From: CAZUVM01 sp964623885
Lineage (GTDB): Bacteria > Verrucomicrobiota > Verrucomicrobiia > Limisphaerales > UBA8199
Assembly: GCA_964623885.1 (NCBI GenBank)
Contig: CAZUVM010000015.1
Span: forward strand, 1 to 23,832
DNA: 23,832 nucleotides
Direction of reading: 5' to 3'
The notes below the pieces were generated by a model that saw nothing but the letters and a program-made list of their open reading frames with translations, was not told where the DNA came from and ran no database searches. This document shows positions 14,587 through 23,128 of this stretch, in pieces. The stretch's first letter is position 1. Each line of letters opens with the position of its first letter. A program made the translations under genes and the position numbers.

Positions 14587-15885
14587 TTATTGAGCCGCCA
14601 TCAACGAGCAACCACGGAGTTCAGCCGTCGCCGCGCGACCCAGCAGCTCGAACCCTTCACGTCGCCTTACCGCCAGGTCTTCAGTCTGAATCGCAAGGAC
14701 CGAGAAAACATTGGCCAAGTCAAAAATGCGCAGCAGCCCGGTTTCACCTTCAGCAACCTCTCGGCCAGTTTCCGGCGAGATGACCCGAGCCCGCGCCCAG
14801 GGCGGGAATGCGAACGGCTGGCGTCCAGGTGACCCGGCTGTCGAAGACAGGCTTGCGCTTGAATACGCTTGCGAGCTCAGCTCGCTCATGCCGTATTCGC
14901 AGATGATGTGCCGATGCGGGATTCCCAGGCACCGGGAAATTTCGGTGTGCAATTCCGCTTTTGGGATTGTGCGCGACCGGCCTTTGTAGCCACCTGTTTC
15001 CTGTGCGCGAGAGCCTGCTGGTAAAACGAAACTCTTGCCACGATTCGTGAGGTGGTCGAGTAAATGCACGAAAAGGAATGCCGTGCCGAGCACTACTACA
15101 GGCTCTCCTCTGGCCGACACCGCTGCCAGGAGTTCACAAACCTCTTTTGGTATGAACGCCCAGGTTCCATCTGCCTCCAGCCGACCTGCAAATCCGGGTC
15201 CGGGTGAGCCAAGCCGACGATGAATGGTCCCAAACATGTGTACCAGGGAAGAGTGCGGCGCGGCTTCAGGCGGCGGCGTGAGCGAAAGGAAACGAATGTT
15301 GTTATTTTGGAGCGATTCAGGGCTGGTTCCAGGGGTCGCTGTTGGCACCTGAATCCACTCTGGCAACACGTTGAAAACAAACCACGGCCAAACTGATTCT
15401 TCATAAAGAGCAAGCGACTCCGGACTGTGGAAATGTCGGCTGGGTCGTTGCTGCGTCGTTCCGCTGGAATGGAATACGGCAGTGCGCTGACTTGAAGGCA
15501 GACAGGAAAATTCCTGCTCTTTGAATCCCGAAGCCGGCACGGCAGGGATTTGGGACCAATGTTCGATTGTCCACGGGCTCTGCCGCCGCGCGCCGCACAA
15601 GCGACGGTAAGGCGGGTTATGTTTGAATTGCAATGCGAAGAGGTCCAGCGCGAGGCGATTAAAAGCGGCGTCCGCTCCGACAGCCGCCGATTGTTCGTCA
15701 ACACTGCCAGGGAATGGAAACTGAGATAAGGCCTCATCTCCCTTGCCCTCGCCTCCGTCCGAGCCGGACTGGCCATTGGAGGAGAAGGGATTCGGGTGAG
15801 AGCTTTGGAGTTTCTTAGAGATCGTGCCGCTGCGTCCACCTAGGGTTCTTCTGATGAATGCCCTGACACGCCTCGCGTGATCCAT
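14587..15885 (-). CDS. LuxE-like acyl-protein synthetase / acyl-AMP-forming enzyme
   Basis: LuxE activates fatty acids with ATP and hands them to LuxC. The recognisable part starts at NRLALDLFALQFKHNPPYRRL and contains the Ser/Thr/Gly motif VFHSSGTTQQRP, a long central domain (PVVVLGTAFLFVHLLDHL), and EYGMSELSSQAY, as in AMP-binding enzymes. The start is uncertain: the frame is open to an ATG at 16026, with ATGs at 15906 and 15885. The most downstream is chosen (432 aa) since the further upstream part looks like translated intergenic DNA. Even from 15885 the first ~60 residues are low-complexity and include a translated palindromic repeat (15732-15800). The gene ends 10 nt before the luxC-like start. 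Confidence 0.8.
   Translation of the reverse strand: MDHARRVRAFIRRTLGGRSGTISKKLQSSHPNPFSSNGQSGSDGGEGKGDEALSQFPFPGSVDEQSAAVGADAAFNRLALDLFALQFKHNPPYRRLCGARRQSPWTIEHWSQIPAVPASGFKEQEFSCLPSSQRTAVFHSSGTTQQRPSRHFHSPESLALYEESVWPWFVFNVLPEWIQVPTATPGTSPESLQNNNIRFLSLTPPPEAAPHSSLVHMFGTIHRRLGSPGPGFAGRLEADGTWAFIPKEVCELLAAVSARGEPVVVLGTAFLFVHLLDHLTNRGKSFVLPAGSRAQETGGYKGRSRTIPKAELHTEISRCLGIPHRHIICEYGMSELSSQAYSSASLSSTAGSPGRQPFAFPPWARARVISPETGREVAEGETGLLRIFDLANVFSVLAIQTEDLAVRRREGFELLGRAATAELRGCSLMAAQ
15732..15800. repeat. Degenerate CTCAxCC-type inverted repeat inside the LuxE-like frame
   Basis: The left arm 15732-15756 (cctcatctcccttgccc...) and right arm 15778-15800 (ggaggagaaggga...) are imperfect complements of one another, and resemble the flanks and stems of the hairpins at 12607 and 23032. 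Translated on the minus strand it gives the low-complexity SSNGQSGSDGGEGKG part of the LuxE-like N terminus. Confidence 0.45.
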
Positions 15886-16026
15886 TAAATGGTGATCGAC
15901 CTGCATCCGCGGTTTTGGTTTCGACCAGGCTGGTTTTCCGCTACAGCCCGGAGCCCATAAATAGCAGATTGGACACCCTGTCGCAAGTTGCCAATTAGCA
16001 GTTCTTTCGAGGGGCACAAACACCAA

Positions 16027-16095
16027 GGGGCGGGGACGTCTCTCACCACGTCATTCAAATGCCAGGGGCTCGCGGGGACGAGACGTCCCCGCCCC
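16027..16095. repeat. GC-rich palindromic repeat (GGGGACGTCTC)
   Basis: The arms ggggcggggacgtctc (16027-16042) and its exact reverse complement (16080-16095) are 16 nt long. The right side also makes a local 9-bp hairpin with a 3-nt loop (16072-16092). It lies in the region between the divergent LuxE-like and propeller-lipoprotein genes. It looks like a third REP-like family. If the LuxE-like protein really started at 16026, the repeat would sit just upstream of it. Confidence 0.75.
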
Positions 16096-16188
16096 GATTG
16101 CAGGGGCGATAGGGTAGTACTTTGAAGATGCGCTCTCTTTCGGGCTTTACGCGGTACTACGTCGTATGGCACAACCGGATGCGCATTT

Positions 16189-18795
16189 ATGCGATTACTT
16201 TATCCTGGGATGATCCTGGCGCTGGCTGCCGCGAGTTGCGCGCAGCGGAGCGCTCTCCCCCCGCCGAGCCAGGCGCCGGCCAGCGCGAAGGCCATTTCCG
16301 AAACGACGTGGCCGGGCAAACGCGCGGACGGCTCGGTGTTGCTCCCGAACCAGTGGTCGCTTCGGCCGGTAGGGCGTCAGGTCGAATTGGGCGATTTTCC
16401 GGTGAACGTGGCGGTTCATCCCAGCGGACGATTTGCGGCCGTCCTTCACTGTGGCGACAGCCAGCATGAGGTCATCATCGTCGATTTGTCAGCCGCCGCG
16501 GTTGTTTCGCGGACCCGCATCCACGAATCCTTTTATGGCTTGGAATTCTCGAAGGACGGCAAGCATCTCTATTGCAGCGGAGCCGGCGAAGAAGTGATTC
16601 ACGAATTCGATTTCGCTGTTGGGAAATTATCGAATCACGACCGCATCCCTCTGCGGCCTGGTTCCGAGAGAGCTGTGCCGGCTGGGCTGGCGATCGACGC
16701 CAGCGGCCACCGGCTATTCGTGGCCAACGTTTGGGGACATCGCGTGAGCCGCGTCGATTTAGTTGGTGAAACCCGCGTGACGGATATTCTGCTGGGCACG
16801 AACGTGGCTGCGCTTGCCCCAGCCCCGGTTGTACCCTCGACGGATTTCGAGACCGCCGCAGCAGACAAACGCGCCGAAGCCGCACTGTATCCCTCGAGCC
16901 CCGCTGACACATATCCGTACGCGTGCCGGTTAGACGAGCGCCGGCAGCGGCTTTATGTAAGTCTGTGGGGGCAATCCGCTGTCGCCGTAATCGACGCCGG
17001 TTCGGGCACCGTGCTCGCGCGTTGGCCGACGCAGGAGCATCCCTGTGAAATGGCGTTAACTCGCTCAGGACGATTTCTGTTCGTCGCTAATGCGAGCCGC
17101 AACACGGTTACCGTTCTTGATACGGAGACAGGCAAACCGCTCGAAACGCTTTGCTCGGCCCTGTATCCGCAGGCGCCGCCCGGATCGACGCCGAACAGTG
17201 TGGCGCTATCGCCTGATGACCGCACCCTTTTCGTCGCGAATGCGGATAACAATACTGTGGCGGTTTTTGACGTCGAGCAACCGGGGAAGAGCCGTTCACT
17301 CGGATTCATTCCGGTCGGTTGGTATCCAACCTCGGTCCGTGTGACACCGGATGGCAAGCAACTCCTGGTTGCCAATGGCAAGGGCCTTAGTTCCTTGCCG
17401 AACCCTCACGGCCCGCAACCCGGCGTCAATAATTCCACCAATTCGACCGTGGAATATATCGCCAGGTTGTTTCGTGGGAGCTTGAGCCTGATTCCCTTGC
17501 CGTCGCGGAGCGAGTTCGAACGGCAGCTCGTGGATTACACCGCGCAGGCTTACCGTTGCAGTCCGCTGAAGGCGGATGCGTCGGTCAATGTGGCGCGCCC
17601 CACTGATAATCCCATTCCGCTGCGCCCGGGCGAGCCCAGTCCGATTAAATACTGCATTTACATCATCAAAGAGAATCGCACTTATGACCAGGTCCTGGGC
17701 GATCTGCCTCAGGGTCACGGCGATCCGAATCTCTGTTTGTTTCCCGAGCGTGTCACGCCAAACCATCACGCGCTGGCTCGCCAGTTTGTTCTGCTAGACA
17801 ATTTCTACGTCGATGCCGAGGTCAGCGCCGACGGCCACGAATGGAGCATGGGCGCATACGCGACGGATTTCGTGGAAAAGATGTGGCCGATGGACTATGG
17901 CCACAATCGGTCCGGGAAATTTCCTTATCCGTCGGAAGGCTCATTTCCCATTGCGGCCCCGGCTGGCGGTTATCTTTGGGACCGCGCGCGCGATGCCGGC
18001 GTGAGTTACCGCAGTTACGGCGAGTTTGTTAACAATGGGCGGCTGCCGAATGCACCGGCCAAGGCGCGCGTGAAAACGCTCGAAGGCCACATCGATGAAA
18101 AGTACCGCGGTTTTGACCTGGGCTACGGCGATACCAACCGCGCCAACCGTTTCATTTCCGAACTGAAACGTTTTGAAACGGAAGGCGAAATGCCGCGACT
18201 GCAAATTGTGCGCCTGGGCAACGATCATACCCATGGAGCGACTATCGGATTCCACACTCCTACTGCTTATGTGGCCGACAACGACGTGGCTTTGGGTATG
18301 GTCGTCGAAGCGGTGAGCCGGTCTAAATTCTGGCCTCAGACCGCTATATTCGTCGTAGAAGATGACGCCCAGAACGGCCCGGATCATATCGATGCTCATC
18401 GCACGATTGCCTTCGTAATGAGCCCGTACGTGAAACATGGCACGGTGGATTCAAGCCTGTATTCCACCACCAGCATGCTTCGCACGATGGAACTGATCCT
18501 TGGCCTGAAACCGATGTCCCAATTCGATGCCGCGGCGCGGCCCATGTTTAACGCGTTTGCGGCCACACCCGACACTGCGCCGTATCAAACGCGACCGCCC
18601 AAAGCGGATATGGACGCTCGTAACACTCGCCTCGCTTGGGGGAGTTCGATACCGATGAACTTCACCCGCGAGGATGCCGTGGATGACTTGCTGCTCAGTG
18701 AGGTGGTTTGGCGATCCGTTCGGGGCGCTGACAGTGTGATGCCGGCGCCGGTCCGGGCGGCGTTCGTCTTTCCCAAAACAGACGATAAAGATTGA
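16189..18795 (+). CDS. Lipoprotein with YVTN beta-propeller and phosphoesterase domain
   Basis: An 868-aa exported protein. The start MRLLYPGMILALAAASC is a short lipoprotein signal with a Cys at 17, so it is likely attached to a membrane on the periplasmic side. Residues ~60-440 form a YVTN/NHL-type propeller, with repeats such as RLYVSLWGQSAVAVID, FLFVANASRNTVTVLD and TLFVANADNNTVAVFD. From about 485 follows an AcpA/phospholipase C-like phosphoesterase domain: IIKENRTYDQVLGD (492 on), SADGHEWSMG, NDHTHG (~679) and EDDAQNGPDHIDAHRT (~723), which carry the expected metal ligands. Such two-domain proteins are often annotated as YncE-like/alkaline-phosphatase-like; substrate unknown. It stands alone, with no operon partner downstream. 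Confidence 0.85.
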   Translation: MRLLYPGMILALAAASCAQRSALPPPSQAPASAKAISETTWPGKRADGSVLLPNQWSLRPVGRQVELGDFPVNVAVHPSGRFAAVLHCGDSQHEVIIVDLSAAAVVSRTRIHESFYGLEFSKDGKHLYCSGAGEEVIHEFDFAVGKLSNHDRIPLRPGSERAVPAGLAIDASGHRLFVANVWGHRVSRVDLVGETRVTDILLGTNVAALAPAPVVPSTDFETAAADKRAEAALYPSSPADTYPYACRLDERRQRLYVSLWGQSAVAVIDAGSGTVLARWPTQEHPCEMALTRSGRFLFVANASRNTVTVLDTETGKPLETLCSALYPQAPPGSTPNSVALSPDDRTLFVANADNNTVAVFDVEQPGKSRSLGFIPVGWYPTSVRVTPDGKQLLVANGKGLSSLPNPHGPQPGVNNSTNSTVEYIARLFRGSLSLIPLPSRSEFERQLVDYTAQAYRCSPLKADASVNVARPTDNPIPLRPGEPSPIKYCIYIIKENRTYDQVLGDLPQGHGDPNLCLFPERVTPNHHALARQFVLLDNFYVDAEVSADGHEWSMGAYATDFVEKMWPMDYGHNRSGKFPYPSEGSFPIAAPAGGYLWDRARDAGVSYRSYGEFVNNGRLPNAPAKARVKTLEGHIDEKYRGFDLGYGDTNRANRFISELKRFETEGEMPRLQIVRLGNDHTHGATIGFHTPTAYVADNDVALGMVVEAVSRSKFWPQTAIFVVEDDAQNGPDHIDAHRTIAFVMSPYVKHGTVDSSLYSTTSMLRTMELILGLKPMSQFDAAARPMFNAFAATPDTAPYQTRPPKADMDARNTRLAWGSSIPMNFTREDAVDDLLLSEVVWRSVRGADSVMPAPVRAAFVFPKTDDKD

Positions 18796-19056
18796 TGTTG
18801 CCGCAGTCCACAGCCCAAAGCCGAAAGCAATAGCCCATTTCCGACTGGCACCGATTCTTTTTCGCCCTCGCTCATTGAGCATTCGGCATTGGGGTGGTTA
18901 ATTGTGTCAAGGCTCATCGATTGTCTTCATTCGGGTTGACTCGTCTCAGTTTCTGCCATACGCTTTTTGGGTAGTGAGGAGAATTGCCCAGGAAACCCAC
19001 GCATTTGGATCCGCGAAAGTTCTTTCGTCGATCAAGTATCACCACAACCTGCCACG

Positions 19057-19491
19057 ATGAGCACGCGCGCCAAACTTTCTATCGCCAGTTACGCGGGAAG
19101 CGCGATGATGCTGCTAATCGTCTTTTCGAAGCCGCTTCACATTCCGGAGGTGCTTCAGTGGGTTCTGATGGTAGGAATTTTCGTTGCGGCTGGACTCATG
19201 TTCTATTTCCTCAAGCAGCACAAGCTTGAAAAGCAGGCGCAGCCCGTTCCTGTTGCAGCTCCAGTGGCAGTCCCTGCTGAAGGGCAAGTTTCCGCGATTG
19301 CTGACCCCAAGAGGAAAGCAAGGAGGGGGCTGGTTTTGGGAATGGTCCTTGGCGCCGCCGTCGGCCTGTGCTCACCGCTTTGGATGCCCCTGACCGGCAC
19401 TACGCTGGGGTGGCGAGGAGATCTGGTATCCGGCATCGTTGCCACAGTTGCCGTGTGCGCTGTCTGCGGCTTCAAACTGAGCAGGTTATGA
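19057..19491 (+). CDS. Small membrane protein, four predicted helices (144 aa)
   Basis: The frame opens at a TTG (18967) but the ATG at 19057 (MSTRAKLSIASYAG) is the natural start because the upstream 30 residues are polar and Pro-rich. Two hydrophobic segments come first (about 10-24 and 34-55), then a Pro/Ala/Val-rich linker (QAQPVPVAAPVAVPAEG) with basic KRKARRG, then two more (LVLGMVLGAAVGLCSPLWM and VSGIVATVAVCAVCGF). No family is recognised. The 260 nt before it show no gene. Confidence 0.65.
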   Translation: MSTRAKLSIASYAGSAMMLLIVFSKPLHIPEVLQWVLMVGIFVAAGLMFYFLKQHKLEKQAQPVPVAAPVAVPAEGQVSAIADPKRKARRGLVLGMVLGAAVGLCSPLWMPLTGTTLGWRGDLVSGIVATVAVCAVCGFKLSRL

Positions 19492-19567
19492 CAATCTTGG
19501 CAAGCGCGCGGGCCTGAGTTTACCCAAGCGAATTTGTATCGGTTGTCTGTTTAAGGAGCCTTCGATT

Positions 19568-19840
19568 ATGACACCCGCAATAGTCGTAGCCGGTTTGGAC
19601 GAACGCGGCCGCAACTTTCTGCTGGTGTTCGCGAGGGTGCTTTGCGGAGGTGCAATTGCGTGGTTATTGGCGTGGGGGTGGAAAAACAAAAAGATTCCGT
19701 TGGTTGGCAATTTTTCCTGCACGCTTATCTGCCGCGATACTGCGCCGGTCGGATACTGGCTACTAATGGTCGTTTACTTTTTGTTCGCAGTCGCGTTGAT
19801 CGGCCACACGATTTTGCACTTGGCCGGATTCGTCAGGTGA
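19568..19840 (+). CDS. Small membrane protein (90 aa), unrecognised
   Basis: A strong Shine-Dalgarno AAGGAG (19553-19558) lies 9 nt before the ATG, the clearest ribosome site in this part of the window. Two hydrophobic segments are visible, LLVFARVLCGGAIAWLLAWG (about 18-37) and YWLLMVVYFLFAVALIGHTI (about 63-82), joined by a basic WKNKK loop. No family is recognised. It follows the previous membrane protein by 76 nt on the same strand and may be co-transcribed with it. Confidence 0.65.
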   Translation: MTPAIVVAGLDERGRNFLLVFARVLCGGAIAWLLAWGWKNKKIPLVGNFSCTLICRDTAPVGYWLLMVVYFLFAVALIGHTILHLAGFVR

Positions 19841-20009
19841 GGCTTGCAAAAGATAATTCACAATTCGCGGGTCTTGATTTCACTTAAGGTATGGTCGAAT
19901 AGGGGTTTACAAAAGGCAGCCGTGCACGCGCCGTTTGCTCAGTAAGTGGTTAGCCCGGGCCTTGCATGATCGTGTTGGCATATGCAGGACGATGGCGTAT
20001 CATCGAGGC

Positions 20010-20189
20010 ATGAGTAAAGTCGAGGAGATTGAGCAGGCGATTGAAAAGCTCTCCACCGAGGAATTGGCTGAGGTTCGCGCTTGGCTGTGGGATCGGGACA
20101 TTGAGCGAGATGCAGTCGCCGGTCGGCTTGACCACCTCGCCGAGGAAGCGTTGAGCGAGTATCGCACCGGGAAGGCGAGACGACTTTGA
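20010..20189 (+). CDS. Type II antitoxin-like protein
   Basis: The ATG at 20010 gives 59 aa: MSKVEEIEQAIEKLSTEELAEV, then WDRDIERDAVAGRLDHLAEEAL and a basic tail (TGKARRL). It matches a common small antitoxin type that neutralises a RelE/ParE-like toxin encoded just after it. From memory of the family there are usually several more residues between the RAW and WDR blocks (a FAEFD-like segment), so this copy may carry a short in-frame deletion. Its TGA overlaps the TTG of the toxin frame, as usual in such operons. An upstream in-frame ATG at 19992 and a longer form from 19935 are less likely. Confidence 0.7.
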   Translation: MSKVEEIEQAIEKLSTEELAEVRAWLWDRDIERDAVAGRLDHLAEEALSEYRTGKARRL

Positions 20190-20446
20190 CCCACTTCGCA
20201 TCGTCGCGGTTTTGGGCTTAGTACCAAGAATTGCCAGGAGAGACCCGCGCTCTGGCGAACAAGCAATTCGCTTTGCTGAAGGTCGACCCTGGGCACCCGT
20301 CGCTGAGGTTCAAGAAAGTGGGAAGGTTTTGGTCAGCGCGTGTGAGCGTGAGTATTCGGGCGCTGGCGGTGGAGAACGGCGATGATTTGGTGTGGTTTTG
20401 GATCGGAGATCATCGTGCCTACGAGAGGATAATCAAGAGAGGCTAA
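20186..20446 (+). pseudogene. RelE/ParE-like toxin interrupted by an amber codon
   Basis: Starting from the TTG that overlaps the antitoxin stop, the frame reads THFASSRFWA, then TAG at 20219-20221, then YQELPGETRALANKQFALLK and onward through HPSLRFKKVGRFWSARV and ALAVENGDDLVWFWIGDHR to a stop at 20446. The parts before and after the TAG are in the same frame and together match the normal toxin layout of about 85 residues (FWxxYxxLP at the start; RALAV..LVWFWIGxHxxY at the end). The stop sits where CAG (Gln) or a similar codon is expected, so one base change explains it. A TTG at 20231 could still give a 71-aa N-terminally truncated form. Confidence 0.75.
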
Positions 20447-20458
20447 CGCCTCGTTGTG

Positions 20459-21229
20459 CTAATTGGGAATATCAGTGTATGCCTCGTCGGATCGGTCAAT
20501 GGTCTCCCTTTCTACGAAATTGATTTCCGGCGTTTCCTCCTTGTTCAGGTACGCGCCTTCTCCGGCTCCGGTGACATAGTGAGTGCAATGGACCACTGAT
20601 TGCATCCACACCAGGCGCGAATCACGTGTCGGAGTGATTTGTTCCTTGGTGAATGGACTCGTTGGCAGAATCGTATAGGCATCACCGCCTTCATGCAGCT
20701 TGAGGGCGCCATCGAGCAGCCGCGCCCGAACGACCTCACCTTCGTAAGGCACATCGACGAAAAACTCCGAAATATTACAGGCGGCTTGGCGCACGGCTGA
20801 ATCACTCGAACGCACGATGCGAATGCCTTCGAGCAGCCCCATGCGGCGGTACATTTCCAGGCAAAAATCGGCCACCGTTGACGCGTGCACTTTTCTAAAG
20901 GCGTCGATCCAAATGTGCTCGACGTAGTTCGGCAGTTGCAGTTTCGTTCGGTCCTGCCAGTCCGCCGGGATGCGCTTCAGAAACAGCGGCGAGAATTTCC
21001 GTTGCAGCTTGTTCTCAAAGGAAAAGTTGAGATGAGCCAGTTCGTTCGTTTTCCGGTGGCGCAACAACGTGCGGGTCTCGCGCGGATCATGATCGCTATC
21101 GTGGCAGAAATAAACGATTTCGCCGCCAATCTCGGCTTGCAGCCGCCGCGCAGTGCGGATTTTCGCCACCAGAAAACGTCGCGGAAAAAATCCGCAGGGC
21201 TGCTGGCCAAAACAGATAATCGGATTCAT
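20459..21229 (-). CDS. BshC-like protein of unknown function (256 aa)
   Basis: The ATG at 21229 overlaps the symporter's TGA by one base (TGATG), with GGAGGTGGG a few bases upstream; this clearly outranks the longer frame from 21601. The N terminus has FGQQPCGFFPRRFLVAKIRT followed by GGEIVYFCHDSDHDPRET (36-53), and near the end TGAGEGAYL. These blocks resemble the GQQ, HD-x-DHD and G-GE-AY motifs of BshC, the cysteine-adding enzyme of bacillithiol synthesis, but the protein is half its usual length (~540). Co-occurrence with a PIG-L deacetylase, the fold of BshB, supports a thiol- or aminosugar-related role. Function is an inference; an unrelated Rossmann-like protein is possible. Confidence 0.6.
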   Translation of the reverse strand: MNPIICFGQQPCGFFPRRFLVAKIRTARRLQAEIGGEIVYFCHDSDHDPRETRTLLRHRKTNELAHLNFSFENKLQRKFSPLFLKRIPADWQDRTKLQLPNYVEHIWIDAFRKVHASTVADFCLEMYRRMGLLEGIRIVRSSDSAVRQAACNISEFFVDVPYEGEVVRARLLDGALKLHEGGDAYTILPTSPFTKEQITPTRDSRLVWMQSVVHCTHYVTGAGEGAYLNKEETPEINFVERETIDRSDEAYTDIPN

Positions 21230-22968
21230 CACCCACCTCCGGCCGAATTGGGAAGTGCCGGCTGGCCTTGTTCCTCGGCTGTTGCCTGGGGATGCCGTCC
21301 CAGCGCCGCTTGAATCAGGATGCTCAGCAACACGCACGCAGCGCACCCGATCGGGTTGTACCAAAGATAGCTGATCTTCCCTGAGAAATGGCAGATAAGG
21401 ACCAACACCTGCGCCGCCAGCGCCGCCCAGAAGACCGCCGTGCCGCCCACCCAACGCAAAAAGAACGCCACCAGAAATAGCGCCAGCATGACGCCGTAAA
21501 AAAGCGATCCCACAATATTGATTGCCTGAATCAGGTTGTCGGCCAGACTCGCGAACAGGGCAAATGCCAGGGCAACCAGTCCCCAAAATAAGGTAAACCA
21601 TTTCGAAGCGGCGACGTAATGCGGACCGCTGGCGTCACGTTTGATGAGGTGACTGTAGAAGTCGACCGTGGTGGTCGATGCCAACGCATTCAATTCCGCT
21701 GCCTTTGACGAAAGCGCAGCGGCAAAAAACGCGGCGATCAGCAGTCCAATCACGCCATGTGGCAGGTGATCCAGAATGAACGTGATGAACACGTAATCGG
21801 CGTCTTTGCCTTTCGAAAGAGGATTGGCGGTTTGCAGCGAGGATTTGGCATCCGACCGCAAGTCTTCACTGTGCTGGTGGGCGGCAAGTGCCTGGGCCCG
21901 CGCCTCCGCTTCGCCTTTGGAGTTGCCGGCATGGCGCGCAGTTAGCCAGGCGCGAATGCTTTGACGCTCTTCGGCGCGCAGTTGATTAAATTTTTGTTCG
22001 ATCGCACGCGCGTCGCCTTTGGGGTCATTTGCCGCAAACGCTTTCCAGGCAGGTTGGTTGAAAAAGACGGGCGGTGTCTCGAATTGATAAAAAACAAAAA
22101 CCAGCACGCCCAGTAACAGGATCGAAAACTGCATCGGAATCTTGAAGAAAGCGTTGAACATCAGGCCGAGCCGGCTCGCGCGCAAAGAGGATCCCGCGAT
22201 GTAGCGCTGGACCTGCGACTGATCCGTCCCAAAGTAGGATAATTGCAGGAACAGGCCTCCCAGCAAACCAGACCAAAGGGTGTATCGCGTGTGGACGTCG
22301 AAAGAAAAACTGATCGCCCGCAGCTTGCTGAAACCGCCGGCGACGGTCAGGGCTTCGGTGAAGCTCGCCGGCAGTTTGATCAGCAGGATGACGAACGCCA
22401 TCAGCATACCGCCGAATATCACCGCCATTTGGTATTGCTGGGTCAGGCTGACGGCTTCGCTGCCGCCAATGCTGGTGTAGATGATCGCCACCAGCCCGGA
22501 CAGAATAATCGTCAGATCCAACCGCCAGCCCAGCATCGTCGAAAGAATGATCGCGGGCGCATAAATCGTAATACCGGCGGCCAGGCCGCGTTGGAACAAA
22601 AACAAACCAGCCCCCAAGAGGCGTGTCTTTGGATCAAACCGGCGTCCAAGAAACTCGTAAGCGGTGTAAACATTGAACCGCCGGTACATGGGCAGGAATG
22701 CCGCCGATATGATGACGAGCGCCAGCGGGACGCCGAAATAAAACTGAACAAACCCCAGGCCGTCTTCGTAACCCTGGCCGGGCGTGGACATGAATGTAAT
22801 CGCACTGGCTTGTGTCGCCATGACGGAAAGCCCAATGGTAATCCAACTCATGGATTCCTCGCCCTTGAGGTACATGTGCAGGTTGTGGCACCCGCGTGTC
22901 CGCCAAACACCATATCCGGCGATCCCCAGAATCGTCCCGATGAGCACCAGAAAATCGAGCAGGTTCAT
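21229..22968 (-). CDS. Sodium:solute symporter (SSS family)
   Basis: A 579-aa polytopic membrane protein with about 13 hydrophobic segments. The family pattern is clear: MSWITIGLSVMATQASAITF near residue 40-59, GQGYEDGLGFVQFYFGVP, YEFLGRRF, then IIYTSIGGSEAVSLTQQYQM and QRYIAGSS, the last two being hallmark SSS positions. A long hydrophilic, charged insert of ~90 residues (about 305-390, WKAFAANDP... to LSKGKDADYV) separates the middle helices. It probably imports a sugar, sialic acid-like or amino compound with Na+; the substrate is unknown. It lies 160 nt after the 59-aa membrane protein and overlaps the BshC-like gene by one base, so the last two are co-translated. Confidence 0.93.
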   Translation of the reverse strand: MNLLDFLVLIGTILGIAGYGVWRTRGCHNLHMYLKGEESMSWITIGLSVMATQASAITFMSTPGQGYEDGLGFVQFYFGVPLALVIISAAFLPMYRRFNVYTAYEFLGRRFDPKTRLLGAGLFLFQRGLAAGITIYAPAIILSTMLGWRLDLTIILSGLVAIIYTSIGGSEAVSLTQQYQMAVIFGGMLMAFVILLIKLPASFTEALTVAGGFSKLRAISFSFDVHTRYTLWSGLLGGLFLQLSYFGTDQSQVQRYIAGSSLRASRLGLMFNAFFKIPMQFSILLLGVLVFVFYQFETPPVFFNQPAWKAFAANDPKGDARAIEQKFNQLRAEERQSIRAWLTARHAGNSKGEAEARAQALAAHQHSEDLRSDAKSSLQTANPLSKGKDADYVFITFILDHLPHGVIGLLIAAFFAAALSSKAAELNALASTTTVDFYSHLIKRDASGPHYVAASKWFTLFWGLVALAFALFASLADNLIQAINIVGSLFYGVMLALFLVAFFLRWVGGTAVFWAALAAQVLVLICHFSGKISYLWYNPIGCAACVLLSILIQAALGRHPQATAEEQGQPALPNSAGGG

Positions 22969-23031
22969 TCCTGGCGATCCTTGTTGGTGGATATGGTCAA
23001 TCGTGGGCGAACAACGGACCCCTCACCCCGA

Positions 23032-23058
23032 CCCTCTCCCCTTCGGAAGGGGAGAGGG
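23032..23058. repeat. CCTCTCC-type dispersed hairpin, copy 3
   Basis: A 12-bp perfect stem (ccctctcccctt / aaggggagaggg) with a 3-nt loop, in the 160-nt gap between the 59-aa protein and the symporter. The flank CCTCACCCCGA on the left is the same kind as before copy 2. Confidence 0.75.
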
Positions 23059-23128
23059 AGAATCCTTCCGCGCAGGTTGGGTTCATTGTCGCAAGGCGGG
23101 TGCGGCATTATACGACGCAGGCCGGGGT

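Noticed and set aside
15886..16026. Longer N terminus of the LuxE-like protein
   Set aside because: Translation shows no family similarity and looks like intergenic DNA next to a REP-like palindrome; the start at 15885 is still only a best guess.
21230..21601. N-terminal extension of the BshC-like frame to 380 aa
   Set aside because: It overlaps the C-terminal third of the symporter in another frame; the ATG at 21229 has a strong Shine-Dalgarno and a stop-start overlap.
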